NCBI GenBank assembly: GCA_023435895.1
Contig: JAEZLH010000028.1
Coordinates: 1-64,000 of the forward strand
DNA from: Bacillota bacterium
GTDB taxonomy: Bacteria > Bacillota > Clostridia > Lachnospirales > Lachnospiraceae
DNA: 64,000 nt
Reading direction: 5' to 3'
Within the stretch, counting starts at the first letter, position 1. The number at the start of each line of letters is the position of its first letter. A model generated the notes under the pieces. It was given only the letters and a program-made list of their open reading frames with translations. It ran no database searches and had not been told where the DNA came from. Position numbers and translations under genes: made by a program. This document shows, piece after piece, positions 26,270 through 34,916 of this stretch.

Positions 26270-26581
26270 CTAATACTGATTAGAATCCTTGCGATTCACC
26301 TCAATCACTTCACTATCCCCATTACTTTTTTGGATTTTCCAATGAACTATATCTCCATCTGTGTCAACAGTAAGTTTGCTTCCCATTCCACCAATATCTG
26401 CTCCCAGATATAAGGAAATTGCCCCTGTGGGACATTCCTTAATACAGGAGGAACAACCCCAACAGTCCTTGGGATATTTAATATAAGCCTTACCTTCTTC
26501 TATTTTGATCAGGCTTCCGGGACATACATTCACACATTTTTTACAGCCGATACAATTATTTTTATTAATGGCTATGCTCAT
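26270..26581 (-). CDS. aprB: APS reductase beta subunit, 2x[4Fe-4S] ferredoxin
   Basis: The 103-residue protein has two [4Fe-4S] motifs, CIGCKKCVNVCP (11-22) and CWGCSSCIKECP (40-51), then a short tail. This is the AprB pattern, shorter than the about 150 residues of dissimilatory AprB. It should pass electrons to the FAD of AprA. It overlaps the end of aprA by 17 bases. GGGGGAG precedes the ATG. Nearby sulfate transport and CysDN genes suggest an assimilatory role in making sulfite. Confidence 0.85.
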   Translation of the reverse strand: MSIAINKNNCIGCKKCVNVCPGSLIKIEEGKAYIKYPKDCWGCSSCIKECPTGAISLYLGADIGGMGSKLTVDTDGDIVHWKIQKSNGDSEVIEVNRKDSNQY

Positions 26582-28268
26582 ATTGCTCCCCCTGTTCTAC
26601 CAAATCTCTATATATCATCTTTAATTCTCCATCTTCCAATCTGGAGTTTACATATTTTAACCAAGCATCGCTCTTATTCGGATAATCCAGATTTTCTGCA
26701 AAGCTATGCCATCTGGTTTCTTTTCTTGCCCTTAAGTGAGCAATTACGGATTTACAAAGAACCAATCGTTCTTTCAATTCATATATAAACATTAACTCAT
26801 GCATATCCTTCGCATATAGATGTTTACTTAGTTCGGTAATCTGATTGATCTTCTCCTGCGCGATAGTAAGCTGCTTTTCATTAAATTGATAGCTGCTTCC
26901 GATACCGCCCGCATAACTGTCCATGACCTTTTGCATGGCTTCCTCTAACTGAGCGGATGTATAGATTGGACTTTCAAAGTTAAGAATTCCTTCTATTTCA
27001 TCCACTACTGCTTTCGTTAACAGCTCCCTTTCCAGCTTTGAGGTATAATCAGAAGCATTGCTGGTTTTTAAATCTTCTATCACCGCCAGTGCTGCTATTT
27101 CACCTTCCACCAATGCGCCGGTTACATACTTTTGGGGACATCCTCCTGCCACGTCACCTGCTGCATAAAGTCCTTCAATGGTGGTGCGTCTACGGGTATC
27201 CACCCAATAGCCGCTGGCGGTGTGACCACCTACAATATAAGGTTCCGTACCCTCTATCTCAACATTTTGCTCACTTGGATTTTTACCCGCTTCCATCCAT
27301 TTTAAAGTCTGGCTGGGTGCCATATTAAGGTAAGCCTTCTTAAGCTCCTCATCCTGTAAAGGTGTGATTCCTTCCGTCCGAAGATAGCAGGGACCTCTTC
27401 CCTCCTGATTCTCTTTAACTGTACCATATACTCGCTCAGAGGTAGTCAGACCATATTTACTCTCGTATACCTCACCCAGTGAATTCACCTGTTTTGCCCC
27501 AACTCCCTGTGCAATAGTTCCGGTGGGTGCAATGGTATCCTTACATCTTAGTGCGATAAATCTCATCTCAAAGGTAGTCATCTCCGCTCCGGAACGAATC
27601 CCCATAGCATAGCCGGCTCCCGTATTAAAAGGTGGATACCACATCTTATGTCTTGAAAAGCCAGGATTATTTGGTTTATAAAGCCCTGCCGCTCCTCCTG
27701 TTGCACAGATAACTTTCTTCGCCCTGATTTCGTATAAAATTTCTTCTTCTATACTAATGGCATAGGCACCAAGAATGCGATTATCCTTTACGATATAATC
27801 AATTACATTTACATGATTTAATACATCCACATTTTCCAGATTATATACTGCATCCGCTAAAATCGGTTTAATGTTCTCACCATTGATCTTGATATTACGA
27901 TTTCCTCTGGCTACATATTCCCCATTTTCATCCTTCAGGATAACCAGACCCAAATCTTCCAGCTTTTTTGTTACGCGATTCAGCCCCTCGCTCATGGTCA
28001 GCAATAAATCCTCCCTGACAATCTGATCCGCATCCTTCTTTGCGTAATCCACATAATCCTGGGGTGTTCTTCCTTTCACAATATAAGCATTAATTGCATT
28101 GACACCGGCTGCCAGACAGCCGCTGCGTTTTATATTGGCTTTCTCCGCAATAATAATAGAGGCCTTAGAATGCTCCCTGATGGTAAGAGCAGCATAACAA
28201 CCTGCAGTGCCTCCGCCAATGATTAGGATATCTGTTTCCAATTGTTTTATCTGAACTCTCTTCTTCAT
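26565..28268 (-). CDS. aprA: APS reductase alpha subunit (flavoprotein)
   Basis: About 567 residues, in the succinate dehydrogenase/fumarate reductase flavoprotein superfamily. The N-terminal FAD site is DILIIGGGTAGCYAALTI; later GGAAGLYKPNN, FNTGAGYAMGIRSGAEMTTFEMRFI and GLYAAGDVAGGCPQKYVTGA fit AprA. It reduces APS to sulfite and AMP with AprB. The ATG at 28268 (MKKRVQIK) has GGAGG five bases upstream; the extra 17 codons to 28319 are non-family. No qmoABC genes are here, so the window supports assimilation rather than sulfate respiration. Superfamily members can be confused, but adjacency to aprB and cysDN is decisive. Confidence 0.87.
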   Translation of the reverse strand: MKKRVQIKQLETDILIIGGGTAGCYAALTIREHSKASIIIAEKANIKRSGCLAAGVNAINAYIVKGRTPQDYVDYAKKDADQIVREDLLLTMSEGLNRVTKKLEDLGLVILKDENGEYVARGNRNIKINGENIKPILADAVYNLENVDVLNHVNVIDYIVKDNRILGAYAISIEEEILYEIRAKKVICATGGAAGLYKPNNPGFSRHKMWYPPFNTGAGYAMGIRSGAEMTTFEMRFIALRCKDTIAPTGTIAQGVGAKQVNSLGEVYESKYGLTTSERVYGTVKENQEGRGPCYLRTEGITPLQDEELKKAYLNMAPSQTLKWMEAGKNPSEQNVEIEGTEPYIVGGHTASGYWVDTRRRTTIEGLYAAGDVAGGCPQKYVTGALVEGEIAALAVIEDLKTSNASDYTSKLERELLTKAVVDEIEGILNFESPIYTSAQLEEAMQKVMDSYAGGIGSSYQFNEKQLTIAQEKINQITELSKHLYAKDMHELMFIYELKERLVLCKSVIAHLRARKETRWHSFAENLDYPNKSDAWLKYVNSRLEDGELKMIYRDLVEQGEQYEHSH

Positions 28269-28324
28269 ATTACCTCCGTGCTGATATACTGTGAACACTG
28301 AACGAATTGCTTCAATCACAGACT

Positions 28325-29386
28325 CTATAAGAAAATAGGATTCTTATCTTCGATTGATTTATTCTCCAATATATAATGTTGCTGTACACCATAAGCAAAA
28401 AGACGATATATCAGTACATCTACCTCCTCACCAATTTCCACAGGTGCCTCCTCCAGCGATCTGGTAGCGATGAGTATCAAATCCTTAACCTTGACTTTCA
28501 CTTCGGTATAACTACCGCGAAAGGATAGATTGATGACCGTTCCCTCTTCTACAGAATAGGGATACTGTAAGGTTTCCCCCTTCTTGGTTACCTTAATGAA
28601 TTCCGGTCTTATCACTGCCTTTGAGATATTCTCTACTCTCTCAAAGCCCTTTAGCCTTTCATACCCTTCGAGTATCGTAGACTGACCTACAAATTGAGCA
28701 ACAAATAACGTAGAGGGATTGCGATATATCTCTACCGGTGAACCAATTTGCTCCACTTCCCCTTGATTGGTAATGATAATCTCATCTGCAACCTCAATGG
28801 CTTCATCCTGGTCATGGGTCACAAAGATGCTGGTAATACCAACCTTATTGATGGTGTCCTTAAGCCAACTCCTGAGTTCCTGCCTTACCTTTGCATCAAT
28901 GGCGGCAAAGGGTTCATCCAGTAATAAAAGCTGTGGGTTTGGTGCAAGTGCTCTTGCAAAGGCTACTCTCTGCTTTTGTCCTCCTGATAGTTGATGGGGA
29001 TAACGATGTCCCATTCCTTCTAACCCGATTAACTGTAACAGCTCATTTACCCTGTTTTTAATTTCCTTCTTACTCATCTTTTGAAGTTCCAGACCGAAGG
29101 CAATATTGTCAAATACATTCATATATCGAAATAATGCATAATTTTGAAACACAAAGCCAATTCCTCGCTTGCTGGGTGCCAAATCATTGACTCGTTCTCC
29201 GTTGATATAAATATCACCGGAATCAGGGCTCTCAAGACCTGCCAGCATTCGAAGAATGGTTGTTTTACCACTTCCGCTGGGTCCCAGTAATGCGATTAGT
29301 TTTCCTTTTTCAATCTGAAAGTTGATATTGTTGGAGGCTTTGAAATTGCCAAAGGATTTATTAATATTTTTCAATTCTACATACAT
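28325..29386 (-). CDS. cysA: Sulfate/thiosulfate ABC transporter ATPase
   Basis: The 353-residue cytosolic ATPase powers sulfate import. Motifs are Walker A LLGPSGSGKTTILRM (34-48), Q-loop FVFQNYALF, signature HQLSGGQKQRVAFARAL, Walker B LLLLDEPFAAID and switch His in FVTHDQDEA. A C-terminal TOBE-like regulatory domain follows (about 240-353). Its ATG overlaps the cysW stop by one base (TAATG), so translation is coupled. It lies between the two permease genes and aprA. Confidence 0.94.
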   Translation of the reverse strand: MYVELKNINKSFGNFKASNNINFQIEKGKLIALLGPSGSGKTTILRMLAGLESPDSGDIYINGERVNDLAPSKRGIGFVFQNYALFRYMNVFDNIAFGLELQKMSKKEIKNRVNELLQLIGLEGMGHRYPHQLSGGQKQRVAFARALAPNPQLLLLDEPFAAIDAKVRQELRSWLKDTINKVGITSIFVTHDQDEAIEVADEIIITNQGEVEQIGSPVEIYRNPSTLFVAQFVGQSTILEGYERLKGFERVENISKAVIRPEFIKVTKKGETLQYPYSVEEGTVINLSFRGSYTEVKVKVKDLILIATRSLEEAPVEIGEEVDVLIYRLFAYGVQQHYILENKSIEDKNPIFL

Positions 29387-30216
29387 TACCTGACACCTGC
29401 CTTCTTCATTTTGTATTCCAATATATTACGAATGATTAGAATGATAATTGCCAAAACCACTAATATAGAAGATACCGCAAATGCAGCGGTAAAATTAAAT
29501 TCGCTGAATAATATCTCCACCTGTAACGGAAGAGTTATGGTCTTCCCCCTTAAATGACCGGATAGAACGGATACTGCTCCGAATTCACCCATGGCTCTGG
29601 CTGTACAAAGGACAATGCCATATAGAAAAGCCCATTTAATCTGAGGAAAGGTTATCTTTCTAAAAATACGGAAGGCACCCGCTCCCATAATCGCTGCTGC
29701 CTCTTCCTGATCGCTTCCTTGAGCGTGTAATACCGGAATGATTTCTCTTGAAATGAATGGGAAGGTAACAAAGATTGTTCCAAGTATGATGCCCGGTACC
29801 GCGAATACAATCTTAAGATCCAAGGCTTTTAATATTCCATGGGTCCATCCGATTCTTCCAAAGGTAAGAATAAAAATCAAACCAGCTATAATGGGTGAGA
29901 TTGCAAATGGAATATCAATTAAGGTTGTTAATAATTTTTTTCTCTTAAACTGGTACTTGGTAATCGTCCATGCAGCGAAAAGTCCGAAAAAGGTATTGAT
30001 CAGAGTTGCCGCAACGGTGGCCTGAATGGTAAGCATCAACGCCTTAAAGGTATATTCGTCCGTCACTGCTTTTTTATATACTTCAAAACCCTTGCCCAGT
30101 GACTCCGTAATAATTACTACCAATGGCATCACCAGCATGATAAAAAGAAATAATGTACTTATTATAATTAAGATTACAGGAACAAGCTTTGACTCCTTGT
30201 ATTGATTCCTAGCCAT
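29386..30216 (-). CDS. cysW: Sulfate ABC transporter permease CysW
   Basis: The 276-residue membrane protein has six hydrophobic segments and the EAA-type loop HAQGSDQEEAAAIMGAGAFR, which docks on CysA. ARAMGEFGAVSVLSGHLRGKT is typical of CysW-type sulfate permeases. It forms a heterodimeric channel with CysT, encoded just upstream. GAGGTAAAGT precedes the ATG. Confidence 0.92.
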   Translation of the reverse strand: MARNQYKESKLVPVILIIISTLFLFIMLVMPLVVIITESLGKGFEVYKKAVTDEYTFKALMLTIQATVAATLINTFFGLFAAWTITKYQFKRKKLLTTLIDIPFAISPIIAGLIFILTFGRIGWTHGILKALDLKIVFAVPGIILGTIFVTFPFISREIIPVLHAQGSDQEEAAAIMGAGAFRIFRKITFPQIKWAFLYGIVLCTARAMGEFGAVSVLSGHLRGKTITLPLQVEILFSEFNFTAAFAVSSILVVLAIIILIIRNILEYKMKKAGVR

Positions 30217-30282
30217 ACTTTACCTCATTTCTATCTTTCATTTTGATATGTAACAACATTAATCTCACAGCACCTTACCCTC

Positions 30283-31113
30283 CTATTCCTTCGTGAACCG
30301 ATTGGCATATACCTGCACCGAGTTAATTGCAAATAGTATGATAAACGATACCGCTAACATAACCAGTGCAATGGCATTGGCGCCGTTGTAATTAAATTGT
30401 TCCAGCTTTCCCATAATCAAAAGCGGTGCGATTTCTGTTTTAAAGGGTATATTTCCTGCAATAAATACCACACTTCCGTATTCTCCTACCGCACGGGCAA
30501 AGGCTAAACCGAAGCCGGTTAACAAAGCTGGCCTGATTTCAGGAAAAACAATTTTAAAGAAGATATGTATTTTACTTGCCCCAAGCACATTCCCCGCCTC
30601 CTCATACTGGGGATCTAAATCCTCCAGTACCGGCTGAATGGTTCTAACAATAAAGGGAATTCCAATAAATATCATCGCCACAATAATACCAAGTCTTGTA
30701 TAGGATACCTTAATACCAAGTTCACCCAGAAGCTTTCCAAAAATACCTTTATCAGAATAAAGAGTGGTCAGTGCAATACCCGCTACCGCCGTAGGAATTG
30801 CAAAGGGTATCTCAATTAATCCATCGACAAATCGTTTCATAGGAAATTCATAACGCACCAGTACCCATGCCAGTATAACTCCGAACACTGCATTCACCAG
30901 TGCTGCAATCAATGCACAGGAAAAACTGACAAGGTAGCCGGCAACCACTCTTTTATCCGTAACAGTATCAAAAAAGGTTTGTGCTCCCATGGTGGAAGCA
31001 TTGACAACCAATGAGGCCATGGGAATCAGTACAATCAAACTGAGTAATGTAATCGTAACTCCCATTGATATTCCAAAACCGGGTATTACCTGTTTCCTCT
31101 TATTCCGCTTCAT
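30283..31113 (-). CDS. cysT: Sulfate ABC transporter permease CysT
   Basis: About 276 residues with six membrane helices, the EAA loop DLDPQYEEAGNVLGASKIH, and ARAVGEYGSVVFIAGNIPFKTE, the CysT/CysU hallmark. It is the partner of CysW. Two ATGs are possible: 31113 with GGAGG ten bases upstream and 31122 with the same GGAGG almost adjacent; I prefer 31113. The gene follows the binding-protein gene by about 80 bases. Confidence 0.92.
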   Translation of the reverse strand: MKRNKRKQVIPGFGISMGVTITLLSLIVLIPMASLVVNASTMGAQTFFDTVTDKRVVAGYLVSFSCALIAALVNAVFGVILAWVLVRYEFPMKRFVDGLIEIPFAIPTAVAGIALTTLYSDKGIFGKLLGELGIKVSYTRLGIIVAMIFIGIPFIVRTIQPVLEDLDPQYEEAGNVLGASKIHIFFKIVFPEIRPALLTGFGLAFARAVGEYGSVVFIAGNIPFKTEIAPLLIMGKLEQFNYNGANAIALVMLAVSFIILFAINSVQVYANRFTKE

Positions 31114-31194
31114 ACGTTCCATGCCTCCACCATAGTGATTTCAGGATAATCCCTGATTCATTTCATACCTTTACTTAACTTATTGCCTAACTTC

Positions 31195-32235
31195 TTATTG
31201 TGCACCTTCATATATCTGATCAAATACTCCGCCGTCATTGAAATGCTTCTCCTGAGCCTTATCCCATCCGCCGAAGATATCATCACGGATTGTTACCAGC
31301 TCAAGCTTCGTATCAAAGGAATCCTTAAACTCCTCTAAAATCTTAGGATTACTTGGTCTATAATAATTTTCTCCCGCAATTTTCTGACCCACATCACTGT
31401 ACAGGTACTTCAAATATTCGGTAGCCACTTCTCTGGTTCCTCTGTCATCTACGACCTTATCAACCACTGCCACGGGAGGCTCTGCTAATATACTGAGGCT
31501 TGGAGTTATAATTTCATATTTATCGGGATTTTCTTTAATGGATAAGTACGCCTCATTCTCCCATGCGAGTAAAACATCGCCCTGTCCGTTTTCCACAAAA
31601 GTAGTTGTTGCTCCTCTGGCACCAGAGTCCAATACCAATACATTCTGATATAATTTTTTAACAAAGTCCTTTGTTTTAGCTTCGTCATGATTATAAAGTT
31701 TATCTGCATATGCCCAAGCCGCAAGATAATTCCATCTTGCACCACCGGAGGTCTTCGGATTCGGTGTGATGATTTGCACTCCGTCCTTCACTAAATCGCC
31801 CCAATCTTTAATCTGTTTAGGATTTCCTTTACGAACCAGAAAAACTATAGTTGAGGTATAGGGTGCGCTATTGTGCTCGAATTCACTTTGCCAGTCCTTT
31901 TCAATAAGCCCTGCCTGTTCAATGGCTGTAATATCATATCCCAGAGCCAGAGTAACTACATCTGCTTCGTTTCCTTCAATAACGGAACGAGCCTGTTTAC
32001 CTGACCCACCGTGAGACTGTGTTATAGTAACTTTTTGACCGCTCTTTTCTTCCCAGTATTTTGCGAATTCTTTATTATATGCTTCATATAATTCTCTTGT
32101 GGGATCGTAGGAGACATTGGTGATTTCCACTGATTTTTTATCTGCTGTGGTTTCCTCATTCTTACCGCAGCCTGCCAATATTCCTCCAAGTAAAACTGCC
32201 GTGAGAGCTAACACTATTATTTTATTTATTCTCAT
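31195..32235 (-). CDS. sbp: Sulfate-binding lipoprotein
   Basis: The 346-residue protein begins with a lipoprotein signal (MRINKIIVLALTAVLLGGILA then Cys23; lipobox ILAGC). It continues with NVSYDPTRELYEAYNKEFAK and QSHGGSGKQARSVIEG, diagnostic for the Sbp/CysP family, whose SGKQ loop binds sulfate dipole-first. TPNPKTSGGARWNYLAAWAY supports this. It is exported and membrane-tethered, delivering sulfate to CysTW. It is the first gene of the operon, with a promoter about 320 bases upstream. Confidence 0.95.
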   Translation of the reverse strand: MRINKIIVLALTAVLLGGILAGCGKNEETTADKKSVEITNVSYDPTRELYEAYNKEFAKYWEEKSGQKVTITQSHGGSGKQARSVIEGNEADVVTLALGYDITAIEQAGLIEKDWQSEFEHNSAPYTSTIVFLVRKGNPKQIKDWGDLVKDGVQIITPNPKTSGGARWNYLAAWAYADKLYNHDEAKTKDFVKKLYQNVLVLDSGARGATTTFVENGQGDVLLAWENEAYLSIKENPDKYEIITPSLSILAEPPVAVVDKVVDDRGTREVATEYLKYLYSDVGQKIAGENYYRPSNPKILEEFKDSFDTKLELVTIRDDIFGGWDKAQEKHFNDGGVFDQIYEGAQ

Positions 32236-32553
32236 ATTATCAATTATCCTTTCCCTCTTTCATTTCTGAGATAGCTGCAAACTATATGTGACGCTGTTTA
32301 TGCTCTAATATATTGCTTTTAATGAATTTTGATCTTGACTCATAAAAGCATTGCTTTCCTACGGAATCCTGTTCCTTATCACTAGAACTTAATCTGAATA
32401 TTATGTATTCTATCCTCTTATCTACGCAATGGCTCTTCTACCTGAGCAACATCGTATTCCATTCTTTATATAAAATATCGATAGGATATCGTGATATCTT
32501 TCCATAGGCTCCCCTTTCATATCATACAATTCATATTAACATTGTATGGATTA
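32236..32553 (-). promoter_or_regulatory. Long 5' leader of the sulfate operon, class unknown
   Basis: About 318 bases separate the predicted start of transcription from sbp. A short inverted repeat CATACAAT/ATTGTATG (32523-32530 and 32541-32548) lies just after the start site. ATATC/GATAT stems and GGCTC/GAGC stems are also possible. I do not recognise an S-box, T-box or other known riboswitch. Confidence 0.4.
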
Positions 32554-32559
32554 CGATGA

Positions 32560-32588
32560 ATTATAAATGTTATAGCATACTTTGTCAA
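32560..32588 (-). promoter_or_regulatory. Sigma-A promoter of the sulfate operon
   Basis: Minus strand -35 TTGACA (32583-32588), 17-base spacer, -10 TATAAT (32560-32565): a consensus match in both boxes. Confidence 0.85.
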
Positions 32589-32714
32589 CTGGTTTAGTAT
32601 GAAATATAAAAGTATTTATAAAATAATTGAAAAGGGTTATAATTAGTAGATTAATTACAACAATTAACTCGTCCGCCAAAATAAGCTTTTCCCTAACAAA
32701 TAGTTCTTTGCAAC

Positions 32715-32744
32715 TTCTTAATATTTCTTAATATTTCTTAATTA
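32715..32744 (+). promoter_or_regulatory. Three direct repeats TTCTTAATAT, candidate response-regulator site
   Basis: TTCTTAATAT, TTCTTAATAT and TTCTTAATTA are spaced exactly 10 bases apart, ending 12 bases before the -35 box of the two-component operon. One-turn-spaced direct repeats upstream of -35 are the usual binding site of OmpR/PhoB regulators, here probably the adjacent regulator itself. Confidence 0.6.
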
Positions 32745-32756
32745 TTACATTTTTCA

Positions 32757-32784
32757 TTGTTTTTCCATTTTCAAATGGTATAAT
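32757..32784 (+). promoter_or_regulatory. Promoter of the two-component/dlt-like operon
   Basis: -35 TTGTTT (32757-32762), 16-base spacer, -10 TATAAT (32779-32784), 40 bases before the first gene. Confidence 0.75.
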
Positions 32785-32824
32785 TATAGCGTCTGATGTT
32801 ATATAAACGAAAGGTTGGTTCTTC

Positions 32825-33538
32825 ATGAATCTAAATCAACAGATTTTAGTAGTTGATGATGATGCGAGTATTCGAGAAGTTCTCCGTATTCAACTTGAAA
32901 ATAAAGGTTATTCGGTATTAGAAGCAGTAAACGGCAAATTAGCAATTGAGGCCGTTATGAAATATCCTGATATAGATCTAATTATTTTAGATATTATGAT
33001 GCCTGTATTATCTGGATTTGATGCCTGTACAGAAATTCGTAAGATCACCTCTGCTCCAATTTTATTCTTAACTGCCAAATCCAAAGTAATTGATAAAGCT
33101 GCTGCATATGACAATGGTGGTGATGATTATTTGGTCAAACCGTTCTCACAAGCGGAAATGATTATGAAAATACAATCTTTATTAAGACGGTATCTTATCT
33201 ACAAAGGAAAAGCAGAAAGTAAAGCACCAAGTTCCGAAATTGTTTTACAGGATATTATCATAGATTCCTCAAATCGTACGGTACTACGTGAAGATCAGAA
33301 AATCGAACTGACTGATACTGAATTTCAGGTACTGATGTACCTTGTAAATAATAGTGGAAAGGCCAATGATGCACAAACAATCTATGAAGGCGTATGGAAT
33401 GAGAAATTTCTTCCTACCTCCACTAACACCATTATGGTTCATATCTTAAACTTGCGCAAAAAACTTGAACTGGATTATAACAATCCAACGATTATCAGAA
33501 CTATATGGGGTAAAGGATATCAAATTGATGAAGTATAA
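32825..33538 (+). CDS. OmpR/PhoB-family response regulator
   Basis: The 237-residue regulator has a receiver domain (acidic pocket DDD at 11-13, phospho-acceptor Asp56 in IILDIMMP, Thr/Lys switch in LFLTAKSK and DYLVKPFS). A winged-helix output domain follows (LTDTEFQVLMYLVNNSG; TIMVHILNLRKKLEL; IRTIWGKGYQI). It resembles VanR-type regulators. The kinase gene overlaps its 3' end by 11 bases and the dlt-like genes follow without a gap, so it probably controls them and itself. The 10-base direct repeats upstream are its likely target. Confidence 0.92.
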   Translation: MNLNQQILVVDDDASIREVLRIQLENKGYSVLEAVNGKLAIEAVMKYPDIDLIILDIMMPVLSGFDACTEIRKITSAPILFLTAKSKVIDKAAAYDNGGDDYLVKPFSQAEMIMKIQSLLRRYLIYKGKAESKAPSSEIVLQDIIIDSSNRTVLREDQKIELTDTEFQVLMYLVNNSGKANDAQTIYEGVWNEKFLPTSTNTIMVHILNLRKKLELDYNNPTIIRTIWGKGYQIDEV

Positions 33539-34913
33539 GAAAATGTTTTCCTTACGGTACAAGCAGCTATTAGTAATGATAGCTGGAACTTTAGTTAGTT
33601 TTGGAATGTACTTATTTGTACAATCCCTAGGTGATTTACTTATCACGAAAAATTATCTAAATGAATCAAGTCAAACAAAGAGAATATCAGACTATCAGAA
33701 CTCTTTTCAACGATATGTTACCAGGCGTAAACTAACCGTTGAAGATATAAAAGAAATATCAAAATGGATAAAAGCTCAGAACTACGTTTATGTAATGATT
33801 TACGATGGAGATGACATTGTTTATGAATCCGGTTATTGGGATGACGCTTATTCTGTTTATGACTTTTCTGAATCTATTATCCAAGGCAAGCCAGGTCATT
33901 GTGAGTTTAGTTCAAAAAACAACAATAACGAAGGTATCCCTAACCTTAACGAATACCTCTGTAAAATCAAATTTAAAAACAAGGAGTACCTTGTATCCTT
34001 TATCGATTCCTCTGTTTCAAGGTGGTATTCCTTATTAACTACGATTTCCTTTGTAGTTTTCTTTCTTTGCTTATTTTTATTTTTAATGCTATACAACCGC
34101 TATGTAATTATCCGCATTGTTCACTTATCCCATGAGGTATCCTTAATTGAAAATGGGAATTTAGATCATCCAATTACTTATACCGGCAAGGATGAAATTT
34201 CCCTGCTTGCCAGAAACGCGGATAATATGAGAAATTCCATCGTGGCAAGACATAAAAGCGAAAAAGAAGCGTGGGATGCCAATAGTGAACTAATCACTTC
34301 CATGTCACATGATATTCGAACACCGTTAACTTCCATCATCGGCTATCTTGAGATACTCGATTCAAAAAGTTATCAATCTCAGGAACAGCTTGAAAAATAC
34401 ATCAGAAGTTGTAAAGATAAGTCAATTCAGCTAAAGGATTTATCCGATAAATTATTTCAGTATTTTCTGGTGTTCGGTAAGGATGGTATCATCCTGGATT
34501 TAAATACCTTTGACGTCCAAATATTGTTTCGCCAATTGCTTTACGAACATATTTTTGAACTTAGTAATTTAGGATTTAAGGTGGAGTCCTCGTTTGATGA
34601 GCAATCCTGCATTATAACTGCGGATATTCTATATTTAAATCGACTATTTGATAATCTATTTTCAAATATAGTGAAATACGCAGAACCCCAAGGACAGATT
34701 AATGTCGTTGGCATAGTCAGCGGTAATGATTTAATCATCACCCTCGAAAATAAAATCAGGAATGATAGTGTCCTAGTAGACAGCACCAGCATCGGATTAA
34801 AAACCTGCAAAAAGATCGTGGAGCAAATGAATGGTGCTTTTGAGATCGAACAAGATGAAGCTCAATTTAAAGTCAGGATTGCTTTTCCTGTTACAAAACA
34901 AAAGGAGTACTAA
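33528..34913 (+). CDS. Membrane sensor histidine kinase, VanS-like
   Basis: About 461 residues. TM1 lies near residues 15-33, an extracytoplasmic sensor of about 120 residues follows, TM2 is at about 165-185, then HAMP, HisKA (SMSHDIRTPLTSIIGYLEIL) and an HATPase domain with the N-box LNRLFDNLFSNIVKYA. The usual DxGxG G1 box is not evident; the corresponding stretch is LENKIRND, followed directly by IGLKTCKKIVE. That arrangement is seen in some VanS-like kinases. The ATG at 33528 lies inside the regulator gene with AAAGGA upstream; the frame opens earlier at 33465 but that part is an overlap artefact. It may sense cell-wall or peptide stress, by analogy only. Confidence 0.88.
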   Translation: MKYKKMFSLRYKQLLVMIAGTLVSFGMYLFVQSLGDLLITKNYLNESSQTKRISDYQNSFQRYVTRRKLTVEDIKEISKWIKAQNYVYVMIYDGDDIVYESGYWDDAYSVYDFSESIIQGKPGHCEFSSKNNNNEGIPNLNEYLCKIKFKNKEYLVSFIDSSVSRWYSLLTTISFVVFFLCLFLFLMLYNRYVIIRIVHLSHEVSLIENGNLDHPITYTGKDEISLLARNADNMRNSIVARHKSEKEAWDANSELITSMSHDIRTPLTSIIGYLEILDSKSYQSQEQLEKYIRSCKDKSIQLKDLSDKLFQYFLVFGKDGIILDLNTFDVQILFRQLLYEHIFELSNLGFKVESSFDEQSCIITADILYLNRLFDNLFSNIVKYAEPQGQINVVGIVSGNDLIITLENKIRNDSVLVDSTSIGLKTCKKIVEQMNGAFEIEQDEAQFKVRIAFPVTKQKEY

Positions 34914-34916
34914 CCT

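Noticed and set aside
26565..28268. Fumarate reductase or L-aspartate oxidase flavoprotein
   Set aside because: Same superfamily, but the partner ferredoxin and sulfate activation genes identify it as AprA.
32236..32553. SAM (S-box) riboswitch or T-box upstream of the sulfate operon
   Set aside because: None of the conserved S-box core or the T-box GGUGG sequence is present.
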